Part shown: positions 37,289 to 45,625 of the stretch, piece after piece
Position numbering within the stretch: the first letter of the stretch is position 1
Layout: each line of letters starts with the position of its first letter
Assembly: GCA_021200475.1 (NCBI GenBank)
Contig: JAJQGP010000015.1
Span: 1 to 64,000, forward strand
Direction of reading: 5' to 3'
Source of the DNA: Lachnospiraceae bacterium
GTDB lineage: Bacteria; Bacillota; Clostridia; Lachnospirales; Lachnospiraceae
Length of the DNA stretch: 64,000 nucleotides
Program-made: the position numbers and the translations under genes
The notes under the pieces: model-generated
Seen by the model: the letters and a program-made list of their open reading frames with translations, nothing else
What the model was told of the DNA's origin: nothing
Database searches by the model: none

Positions 37289-37398
37289 TTTCGCATTTAT
37301 CGGTAGCGAAACACCGATACCATCGTTCGCATTTAATCGGCAGCGAAACGCCAATAGCATCGCTCGCATTTACACGGTAGCGAAACACCGATATGGCG
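37289..37398. repeat. Three tandem units of about 37 bp
   Basis: tttcgcatttatcggtagcgaaacaccgataccatcg / ttcgcatttaatcggcagcgaaacgccaatagcatcg / ctcgcatttacacggtagcgaaacaccgatatggcg. Confidence 0.9.
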
Positions 37399-37403
37399 TG
37401 TAT

Positions 37404-38984
37404 TCAGCGCTTAACTACCTTCTCAATCTTACAAAAGTGCTTTTTCCCACCTTTTCGTGTGTCCTTATCATAACTGATGCCAACCAGCAAAATTTCTCCC
37501 TGATAATGCTGTAGACAACTCACATAGTTCTGTTTCCGAATCTGGTCAAGTGCTGTCTTCACATTATGATCCCATTTCAACTCTATCACCAGCGCAGGTG
37601 TCCGACAAGCCCGATCCGGCACATATACCAAATCTGCGAACCCTTTCCCAGCAGGCATTTCACGGTAAAGCGCATAAGTTTCCTGCGCCGCATAATACGC
37701 AAGCTCTACTGCATAAGCAAGCGAGGTCTCGTCATGATACCTCAGGATAGAAGAATTCTCCTCATGAATTGTTTCAACTCGCCGCGCTACTTCCTCTTCA
37801 TCCATTGAAAATGTCAGCTGCAGAAGCTCTGCCGAGCTTCTGATTGCCTCGATCATACGCGGATACTCTTCGTCTTTAATACATCTGACAAATTCCTGGC
37901 GAACTTCATTATTGGGAATACGGCATGTTTTTTTTGAAAAATCGTATGTCAGATACCCCAGATGTATCAATAATGCTAATACATCATCCGCTCCCGAAAA
38001 AGTAGTCATATCATTTTGAAAGGACTCAATGTCGATTAAAATACTTTCTCCTGCAATCAGCCGCGCGACACGATCTCGAAGTCCATCGTAGCCCATCTGA
38101 ATATATATTTTCAAAGCCTCGTAGGTCTCTGTCTGTGTCCAATAACTGTCAAAAATGCCGCTCAGCATGACCATTACCACAGACCTCGGATTATAAATGG
38201 GAATCCCCAGCACATCGTAACCATCATACCAGCGCTTTGTCTCGTCAAGCGATACACCATACTGTTCACTTAACGCAGCCACCTCCTGCTCAGTGAACCC
38301 GGTAAATTCCGCATACTCCATCGGATTGGTAATTGCAATTTCCGTAAACATATTAAGTGCCGAGTGTTCCCCGTATTTCTTAATAGGAAGAATCCCAGTC
38401 ATGTAAGCAAGCGCCACGTAAGACTGATCTTTCAGCAAAAAACGCAGATAATCCAAATACCGTGTCTGCGCATTCGTATCTTTGGGAAAAACACGAAAGA
38501 CGCAGTCCCACTCATCAATAATAAACACAAATGAAATACCGGTCTGTGTGAACGCATCCTCCAGATAGGACATGAAATCTATTTCCGAAAACTCCACACC
38601 CTGGCACTCTTTTTTGAGCTCCATCGCAATCATTTTTTCAAGAATTGCAATCATTCCTTCCACAGATTTCCCGCGGGTCAGGGCATTTCGCATATTAATC
38701 CGAATTACATTGTATTTATTTAAATGTTCTTCAAATATCGGACTCTTCGCTATTTTAAAACCGGAAAACAGTTCTCTCGAATCACATCCTCTTCCATAAT
38801 ACGCTGCCAGCATATTGACTGCTATTGATTTTCCAAATCGCCGTGGTCGACTGACACTTATATATTTCTGCTCTGTATCCACCACGCTGTTCGTATGCGA
38901 GATCAACATCGTCTTATCAACATAAATTTTCGATCGCACAGCCTGATAAAATTCACGATTTCCCGGATTTAAATAAACACCCAC
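37404..38984 (-). CDS. AAA-ATPase-like / PD-(D/E)XK (DUF1703-type) protein
   Basis: YVDKTMLI, SRPRRFGKSIAVNML, FIIDEWDCVF, C-terminal PALVIELKWDH. Confidence 0.88.
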   Translation of the reverse strand: MGVYLNPGNREFYQAVRSKIYVDKTMLISHTNSVVDTEQKYISVSRPRRFGKSIAVNMLAAYYGRGCDSRELFSGFKIAKSPIFEEHLNKYNVIRINMRNALTRGKSVEGMIAILEKMIAMELKKECQGVEFSEIDFMSYLEDAFTQTGISFVFIIDEWDCVFRVFPKDTNAQTRYLDYLRFLLKDQSYVALAYMTGILPIKKYGEHSALNMFTEIAITNPMEYAEFTGFTEQEVAALSEQYGVSLDETKRWYDGYDVLGIPIYNPRSVVMVMLSGIFDSYWTQTETYEALKIYIQMGYDGLRDRVARLIAGESILIDIESFQNDMTTFSGADDVLALLIHLGYLTYDFSKKTCRIPNNEVRQEFVRCIKDEEYPRMIEAIRSSAELLQLTFSMDEEEVARRVETIHEENSSILRYHDETSLAYAVELAYYAAQETYALYREMPAGKGFADLVYVPDRACRTPALVIELKWDHNVKTALDQIRKQNYVSCLQHYQGEILLVGISYDKDTRKGGKKHFCKIEKVVKR

Positions 38985-39135
38985 TGTATCACCTCCCGGC
39001 TATAGCTATTTGTATTTCTCTGTTTGCCAGCCTTTCCAGGCACCATATGTTTCAATTTTTTCTGTTTATTGAAACATTCTAGCACATAATATTCCCCGGA
39101 ACAAGAAAAAACCACAGCATCTCCTTACTTTACTC

Positions 39136-40005
39136 TCAATTCTTCCGCAGAATCCCCGTATATCTGGGAACCTGAAAGCTTCTGCAAAACATTTCGCACT
39201 TGCAGAGGAATATAAAATAGATATTTGTCTCACAAAGGCGCAAGGTCTCATAATTAGCCTGTCCTTTGGCAATGATCACCTCTGCGTTTTCCCAGATGCC
39301 TTTCGCCTGCGTGGATAACTCCGGCAGCCAGGTGCCCGCAATCCCATTGCCGTTATCATACACCTCTGCCACCTTTTGCAGACCGATTTCCAGAGCGTCC
39401 TCCATCGTCATATCATTTAAAACAGGTTTTCCCCTTACCAGCACCTTCACACTGAGGTGGGGAAAGCTTTCCCGAATCACTTCCAGAAACAGCTTGTCCA
39501 GCACGCCCTCACCTGCATTGTCTGTCAAAAACAGTAAATTCCGACGGCTGCTTAAATCCCGCTTTAGTCTTTCATAGGTCTCACCTGTGACCGAATTTTG
39601 CTCCACTTCTTTTAAAAGTGTCTCCAGATATTCTTCCTCCACGTTGTTCACAGCGGAAAAATCGATATAATTCCCCACCAGAGAAAACTGCAGCGCTTTC
39701 AGAAGCGGATCCTCTGCACCGTGAATCTTCTCCCGGATTCCCTGCTCTTTTTTCAGCAGAAGCTGATTATAATAAGACTTTTCTTCGGAATAGTCACGGA
39801 CACATCCAAAAATCTCTCTGCTCAGTTCGTTGATCTCCCGAACAATCACCGGAGCACATACTTCCCTGGATGCTCCGGAAAAAATCCCATACATTCTCTG
39901 TAAAAACTCTAACTTCTGCTCTTCTGACGCATCCTCAGGAAGCGAGCGAAACTGCTGTTCCGTCAGGCACTGGATGCATTCCGACCGCAATAATGTATTC
40001 ATCAA
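39136..40005 (-). CDS. DUF89/ARMT1-like damage-control phosphatase family protein
   Basis: LLFLTDNAGEGVLDKLFLEVI, VLVRGKPVLNDMTMEDA, IIAKGQANYETL. Confidence 0.85.
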   Translation of the reverse strand: MMNTLLRSECIQCLTEQQFRSLPEDASEEQKLEFLQRMYGIFSGASREVCAPVIVREINELSREIFGCVRDYSEEKSYYNQLLLKKEQGIREKIHGAEDPLLKALQFSLVGNYIDFSAVNNVEEEYLETLLKEVEQNSVTGETYERLKRDLSSRRNLLFLTDNAGEGVLDKLFLEVIRESFPHLSVKVLVRGKPVLNDMTMEDALEIGLQKVAEVYDNGNGIAGTWLPELSTQAKGIWENAEVIIAKGQANYETLRLCETNIYFIFLCKCEMFCRSFQVPRYTGILRKN

Positions 40006-40111
40006 ACTGTTCCCTCCTTCTGAACCTATTCCAAAATATATCCGAACAAAACACGTAAAGCAACCCCAAAACGGGCAATCCTTTATAAGTCAGACAGTCT
40101 CGCAGCGGCTT

Positions 40112-40531
40112 CTATAAGGCTCCGGATGTGGGCATAAACAGCCTCCCCTTATCTGGCGCATACTCCTCCGCCAGGATCCGGCTCATATCCTCCAGGCTCT
40201 CCACGCAGTCTCTTAAAAGCCACGCTTTCAGTATCGCCTTCAGTCCGGCATTGAAAAAGATCTGGTGATAATACACCTCCTCTTTAGAGGAGTAGTTCAT
40301 CTTACGCATCACATCCATAATATGCTCATCCAGAAGGTCCGGAACGACGTCAAAAGCGATCCCCTTCTTCTCACATTCCGTCATGTAAGCCAAAAGAAGC
40401 GTCTTATTCTCCCTGACCAGTGTAAAAAGCTGAGAGAATCCATTCCCCAGCCGCAGACCACTTTCCCTTTCTTCCGTCCGGGCAGTCCCTTCATCATCCG
40501 CATTGTTTTCACAAGTCGCCCCATCTATCCG
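40112..40531 (-). pseudogene. TetR-family regulator remnant (C-terminal domain only)
   Basis: LLLAYMTECEKKGIAFD...YYHQIFFNAGLKAILKAWLLRDCVESLEDMSRIL resembles a TetR C-terminal domain; reads back to about 40530 in frame with no HTH. Confidence 0.55.
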
Positions 40532-40591
40532 TTCTCCTCATAATAAGCTATACCTTTTCCGACCGATTTTCCCGACTATCCGATTTAACCG

Positions 40592-40628
40592 CTGAAAAAA
40601 GCTGTGGTATAAACCACAGCCTCTCTTT
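40592..40628 (-). terminator. Terminator after the MATE gene (possibly bidirectional)
   Basis: GCTGTGGtttataCCACAGCTTTTTT on the minus strand. Confidence 0.8.
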
Positions 40629-40629
40629 T

Positions 40630-42048
40630 TCATCTCCCCTGCGTCGGCTCCCGGAAGATTCTGCCCAAAAGAACCACTGCCGCGATCGCCAGCACAAGCT
40701 CCGCGCAGGGCTGGGCGTAGGCAAGCCCGTACAGCGGCCAGAGCCAGTTCAGCAAAAACAATGCCGGTATCTCCAGCACAACCTTTCTTAAAATAGCAAA
40801 TACCAGCGACTTTCTCCCCATGCCGCAGGCCTGGAAGACTCCGACTGCCAGAAAGTCAATGCTCAAAAATACCTGACCGAGGCACATTCCCCGAAGGAAG
40901 CGGCTGCCATAGGCGACCACCTCTTCATTTTTCATAAACAGACGAATCAGTCCCTCGGAACCTGCATAATAGATCACAGTCATCAGAAGAATGAACGTCA
41001 CACTGATTTTCGCGGTAAAGGTAATCGCCTTTTTCATGCGCTCCCGGTTTCCGCTGGCATAGTTGTAACCGACCAGCGGCATAATGCCCTGCGAGATGCC
41101 CATCGCGATATACATGGGAATCATATTGATCTTCTGTGTGATTCCCATCGCGGCGACCGCATTAGAGCCGTAGGAAGCAGTGAAGTTATTCAGCACCGTC
41201 ATGCTGGTCACGTTCAGCAGATTCTGAATCGCGGCAGGGACGCCGACCGCGCAGATTCCTTTGAGAATCTCAGCGTCAAAAGCAAACACACGCGGATTCA
41301 CACACACCAGCGTCTTCCCGCGGCGCACCCACAGCAGGACAAAAAAGTAAATACAGGCCGCACAGTTGGAAAGAAAAGTAGCCAGTCCCGCACCGGCTGC
41401 CCCCATGTCAAACCCCATGGGCAGGATAAAGATCGGGTCCAGCACAATATTCAGCAGACAGCCGCTCATGGTTCCAATGCTGGCATGAAGAGAAGCTCCC
41501 TCCGAGCGCACCAGGTTGGCCAGGACAACATTCAGGATCGCCGGAACCGCGCCGCAAAGGGTCGTCCAGCGAAGGTACTGCCAGGTAGCCGCCTCGGTGT
41601 CACTGGTGGTTCCCAGAATTCCCAGCAGCTGTGCATGGAAAATGCCGGCCATCAGTGAAAATAAAACAGAAAAAGCGAGAGCACAGTAAAAGCTGATCGC
41701 AGAGCTTTTTCGCACCGACTCGTACTCTTTTTTCCCAAGATAACGGCTCATCAGGCTGGAGCCGCCAACCCCAAACAGATTAATAATGGCGTTAAATGCC
41801 AGCAGCACCGGCGCGGCCAGCGTGACCGCGGCATTTTCAACAGGATCGTTCAGCATGCCCACAAAATACGTATCCGCCAGGTTATAAATCACCATGACAA
41901 GAGAACTGAGTACCGTAGGAACTGCCATCTTCATGACCGCCCGCGGAATCGGGATCCGCTCAAACAATTCGACCTTCTGTTCTTCTATCGACTGCTCTTT
42001 TTCGTCAGGCATAGTACTCCTCTCTACAACACTTTCTGCTTCTCCCAC
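40630..42048 (-). CDS. MATE family efflux transporter
   Basis: PRAVMKMAVPTVLSSLVMVIYNLADTYFVGML; 12-TM architecture. Confidence 0.93.
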   Translation of the reverse strand: MGEAESVVERSTMPDEKEQSIEEQKVELFERIPIPRAVMKMAVPTVLSSLVMVIYNLADTYFVGMLNDPVENAAVTLAAPVLLAFNAIINLFGVGGSSLMSRYLGKKEYESVRKSSAISFYCALAFSVLFSLMAGIFHAQLLGILGTTSDTEAATWQYLRWTTLCGAVPAILNVVLANLVRSEGASLHASIGTMSGCLLNIVLDPIFILPMGFDMGAAGAGLATFLSNCAACIYFFVLLWVRRGKTLVCVNPRVFAFDAEILKGICAVGVPAAIQNLLNVTSMTVLNNFTASYGSNAVAAMGITQKINMIPMYIAMGISQGIMPLVGYNYASGNRERMKKAITFTAKISVTFILLMTVIYYAGSEGLIRLFMKNEEVVAYGSRFLRGMCLGQVFLSIDFLAVGVFQACGMGRKSLVFAILRKVVLEIPALFLLNWLWPLYGLAYAQPCAELVLAIAAVVLLGRIFREPTQGR

Positions 42049-42103
42049 TATTATTTATGGTAAACACGTAAGTCGTTTTACTTTTCTAAATACACCCTTG
42101 CGT

Positions 42104-42628
42104 TTACCACCGCTCAAAATGCACCTGGCTCTCTTCATAATCCGGGTGCTCACTATCCTTATCCTCCGCCGGATAACCAAACGCGATGATCGAATGCGGC
42201 ACTACCGTCTCCGGCAGGGAAAACAGCTCTCTCTGCTTCTCCACCCGGTCCATCTGCGGCCAGGTGCCAAGCCACACAGAGCCAATGCCGAGTCCCTCGG
42301 CCGCAAGGATCATATTCTGCCCCGCAATCGCGCCGTCTATCACCCAGTACTCCTTCGCCGGCGGAAATGCCCGCTCCAGATCTCCCAAAATCAGAATTCC
42401 CACATCGCAATGGCGGAGCGGCTGGGCAGGTCTTCCATTGGCATCTGCCATCTTATTTAATGTATCTTTATCACGTACCACAAGAAAGCTCCAGTCGCGG
42501 GTATTTGCGCAGCTTGGTCCAGTCATCCCCGCCCGCAGTATCGTGTGGAGCTCCTCGTCTGTGATTTTCTGCTCCGTAAATGAACGAATGCTTCGTCTTT
42601 TTAAAACGCCTTCTGTCAATTCCATCAT
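42104..42628 (-). CDS. Nitroreductase family protein
   Basis: LKRRSIRSFTEQKITDEELHTILRAGMTGPSCANTRDWSFLVV; AEGLGIGSVWLG. Confidence 0.92.
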   Translation of the reverse strand: MMELTEGVLKRRSIRSFTEQKITDEELHTILRAGMTGPSCANTRDWSFLVVRDKDTLNKMADANGRPAQPLRHCDVGILILGDLERAFPPAKEYWVIDGAIAGQNMILAAEGLGIGSVWLGTWPQMDRVEKQRELFSLPETVVPHSIIAFGYPAEDKDSEHPDYEESQVHFERW

Positions 42629-42883
42629 TGTAATTTCCTCCTTATCTTGACCTCATTTCAGAAATAGCAGCTTTCGCTTCCCTCTGTTTTCCCTGTGCAC
42701 TATGTGTTCTCGCCGTACTAACTCTTTCTACTGACAAAACCGCATATGGATTCACCTCCGCCGAATTTCTCCAGATATGCTCCGGATTATATACACTATT
42801 TCCATGCCCCGGCTGCACACCCTTTTGTGCAATCAGTCCCCGGTCTCCTCCAAACGCAAATACGCCAATCTTCTTGTAAACCC

Positions 42884-44554
42884 TCATTCAGCTACAACTT
42901 TACACTGCTTTTTCCAAAAAGCGATTCCAAAATGTCGGATTCGTTTCGGAAAGCGCATACTGAAGTACTGATCATAATGCATCCGATGAATCTGGTCGAG
43001 ACCTTCCTGTGCATCAGCAGGCAATTCTTCTTCTTTCTTTGAATACTTCACCTCAATAATATACGCAACCTTTTGCCGAATATTAAATACAGTAATGTCT
43101 GGTCTTCCACTTCCTGCCTCTCTGTTAGAGCGCACTTCCCAGTCTTTTCTGCTGCGCAGCATCCCAAGCAATATGCCATGATAGAATGTTTCCTTATCCT
43201 CGTATGTGCCGCCATCTATATAACTGATGGATTCCCCCAGGTGATAATTCAGGCAATCCTCAAGAGCTTCCGCATCTCCCGCATCCAATGCTGTGTAAAA
43301 TGATTTTAAGCCATCTGTATCCTCCAGGATTTTATTCTTAAACCATTCTTCTATCTTTGTTTTAAAAATACTGTTTATCTCACGGTTGGGGATACAAAGC
43401 TCATACGTTCCGTCTTCATTGCGCCCGCGCTGTGTCAGATATCCGGTCATGAATAACAGGCTCCAGATGTTATCAAGGCTACCTGTCATATTTCTATATG
43501 TCAGTTCCTGTATCAATTTCCTGTTTACCGTCCCGCCGGCAATCAGGTGCGCAATCTCATCACGAGTTGTACTGTCTGCCATCTGTGCAAAGGTACGGAT
43601 ACATTCGTTCTCGCTGACATTCTCCCAATAGTTTTCAGGTACTGCGTCCCGGTCGGTCAGCAGTGCTTTACACCACTTAACCACATCCCATGGACAATAA
43701 ATGTTCTCTGTTTTCCCTATTCGATATCCGTCATACCAGTCCTTTGTAATTCCATAGTAATCCTGCAAGCCGCAGGTTTCCAGGAGCTGTCTCACTTCCT
43801 CATCTGTAAAACCAAACCATTCGCCATACTGTGGGTCGACCATAGAATGGGCATCCGGATTGTTCAGGTCAGAAAAAATACTCTCCTTTGAAACACGCAT
43901 AACTCCCGTCAGCACACTGAAATAAAGCGAATCGTTTGACTTTAAAGCATAGCCAAAAAACTGACGGATCAGCTTTACCATACGGTCATAATAACCGTTT
44001 TCATAAGCTTTCTGCAGCGGGGCATCATACTCATCGATCAGGATGATCACTTTTCTGCCGTAATGTTTGCAGAGAATCCTGGAAAGCTGTTTCAGAGAGG
44101 CTTCCAGATTTCCCGACCCTTCAGAAAGCTTCTGCAAAGTAAGCAGATCCCTGCTGCTCAGTTTTTCACTCTCCTGCAGGAAGTCAAAACTATCCACTGA
44201 CTCTATGACCGACTCCCACAGCTGTTTTCTTGCCTCGCTCATGGTCTCTCCGGTTACCTGTTTCAGTGTAATGACGATCACCGGAAACTGGCCCATATAT
44301 TTTTCACAGAGATCCTTCTCCTTCGAAATTGCCAGGCCGTCAAACAGACTCTTATCTGTACCGATCTCAAAAAAATATTTAAGCATGCTGATGCTCAGGC
44401 TCTTGCCAAAGCGGCGGGGACGGGTGAACAGGTTTACCTTCCCCGGACTTTCCAATAGCTCTTTAATCATCCCGGTTTTATCTATATAGCAGTAACCCAT
44501 CTGGTGAAAATCCGCAAAGTCATCTATGCCAACCGGCATTCTTATTTTCTCCAT
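42884..44554 (-). CDS. AAA-ATPase-like / PD-(D/E)XK (DUF1703-type) protein
   Basis: MPVGIDDFADFHQMGYCYIDKTGMI, TRPRRFGKSLSISML, VIILIDEYDAPL, VAYIIEVKYSKK. Confidence 0.92.
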   Translation of the reverse strand: MEKIRMPVGIDDFADFHQMGYCYIDKTGMIKELLESPGKVNLFTRPRRFGKSLSISMLKYFFEIGTDKSLFDGLAISKEKDLCEKYMGQFPVIVITLKQVTGETMSEARKQLWESVIESVDSFDFLQESEKLSSRDLLTLQKLSEGSGNLEASLKQLSRILCKHYGRKVIILIDEYDAPLQKAYENGYYDRMVKLIRQFFGYALKSNDSLYFSVLTGVMRVSKESIFSDLNNPDAHSMVDPQYGEWFGFTDEEVRQLLETCGLQDYYGITKDWYDGYRIGKTENIYCPWDVVKWCKALLTDRDAVPENYWENVSENECIRTFAQMADSTTRDEIAHLIAGGTVNRKLIQELTYRNMTGSLDNIWSLLFMTGYLTQRGRNEDGTYELCIPNREINSIFKTKIEEWFKNKILEDTDGLKSFYTALDAGDAEALEDCLNYHLGESISYIDGGTYEDKETFYHGILLGMLRSRKDWEVRSNREAGSGRPDITVFNIRQKVAYIIEVKYSKKEEELPADAQEGLDQIHRMHYDQYFSMRFPKRIRHFGIAFWKKQCKVVAE

Positions 44555-44674
44555 GCAGTTACCTCCTGTTATTTTAAATCCCAAAAAGCGGCATAGCTTT
44601 ATCGTTGTATTCTTTTTTGCTACAGTATAGTCGAAATTGCAATAAACAACAACCGTTATTTTGGGCTCTGGCGT

Positions 44675-45604
44675 TCAAAGGCGTAAGATTGCGGTCAGCT
44701 TACTTCTTTTCTCTGCATTTAGTGCTCTGTAAAACTCCTCATTTTGCGGAACCAAAATGCCATATTTATGCCCCAAAGCACATACCGTTCCGGCGAACAG
44801 CTCCACTTCCGTCTGCCGCCCTGCCAGAACATCCTGCCGCATCGAAGGCTGACCGTTCGGAGAGAGGCCATCAATGACATCCACCCAGCCCCACAGCTCT
44901 TCTTCTGTCAGCAGGATTCCTTCCGCGGCGGCCACACTTCTGGCCTCTTCCATCGCAGCCACCATGATATTCCGAAGCTCTCCAGGCTTCTGCACGCCCT
45001 CATAATCCACATCGAAGACCGCACAGGTCTGATTTACTCCCACATTCAACATCCACTTGCTGTAAATCTGATGGCGAATATCCTCCGGCACCTGATAAGC
45101 CAGACCGGTCCGTCCAAAAAACTCCTCCGCCTCACAAACCGCTTCGCTTCGGTAGGAATCCATTTCGCCAAAGGCGATATAGCCTGTTTTGCTGTATGTG
45201 ACCTGATGATCTATTCTGGTCGCGTCCATCCCCTGTACGCAGGAGTACAAAAGCCGCTTTGGTTTCAGAATCTCTTCCAGCATCTGCTCCGAAGACACTC
45301 CATTTAAAAACGACATCACAATCGTCTGCTCCCCGCAAAAGGGCCGCGCCATCCTGGCCGCTTCCGCCAGAGCCATATACTTCGTAGTAAAAATCAGTAA
45401 ATCCAGCGGCCGGCCTTCTTCCGGCGTCGCATAGCGGAACTCGCATTTTTTCCCATTCGCGTACACCCCTTCCGCCTGATACCGGCGGATGCGGTCTTCA
45501 TCCGCAATGATCAGCAGGTCTTCCCAATCCATTTTCTCCAGAAGCAGGCTCCCATAGAGTACACCCAGGGCGCCCAGTCCTACGATTCCAACTGTTTTGA
45601 TCAT
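44675..45604 (-). CDS. 2-dehydropantoate 2-reductase (ApbA/PanE family)
   Basis: VGIVGLGALGVLYGSLL; KWMLNVGVNQTCAV; GQPSMRQDVLAGRQTEVELFAG. Confidence 0.92.
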   Translation of the reverse strand: MIKTVGIVGLGALGVLYGSLLLEKMDWEDLLIIADEDRIRRYQAEGVYANGKKCEFRYATPEEGRPLDLLIFTTKYMALAEAARMARPFCGEQTIVMSFLNGVSSEQMLEEILKPKRLLYSCVQGMDATRIDHQVTYSKTGYIAFGEMDSYRSEAVCEAEEFFGRTGLAYQVPEDIRHQIYSKWMLNVGVNQTCAVFDVDYEGVQKPGELRNIMVAAMEEARSVAAAEGILLTEEELWGWVDVIDGLSPNGQPSMRQDVLAGRQTEVELFAGTVCALGHKYGILVPQNEEFYRALNAEKRSKLTAILRL

Positions 45605-45625
45605 AATAACTTCTCTCCCAATCTT

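Noticed and set aside
37289-37398. Possible CRISPR array
   Set aside because: Units are contiguous 37-bp tandem repeats with no unique spacers, and no cas genes are present.
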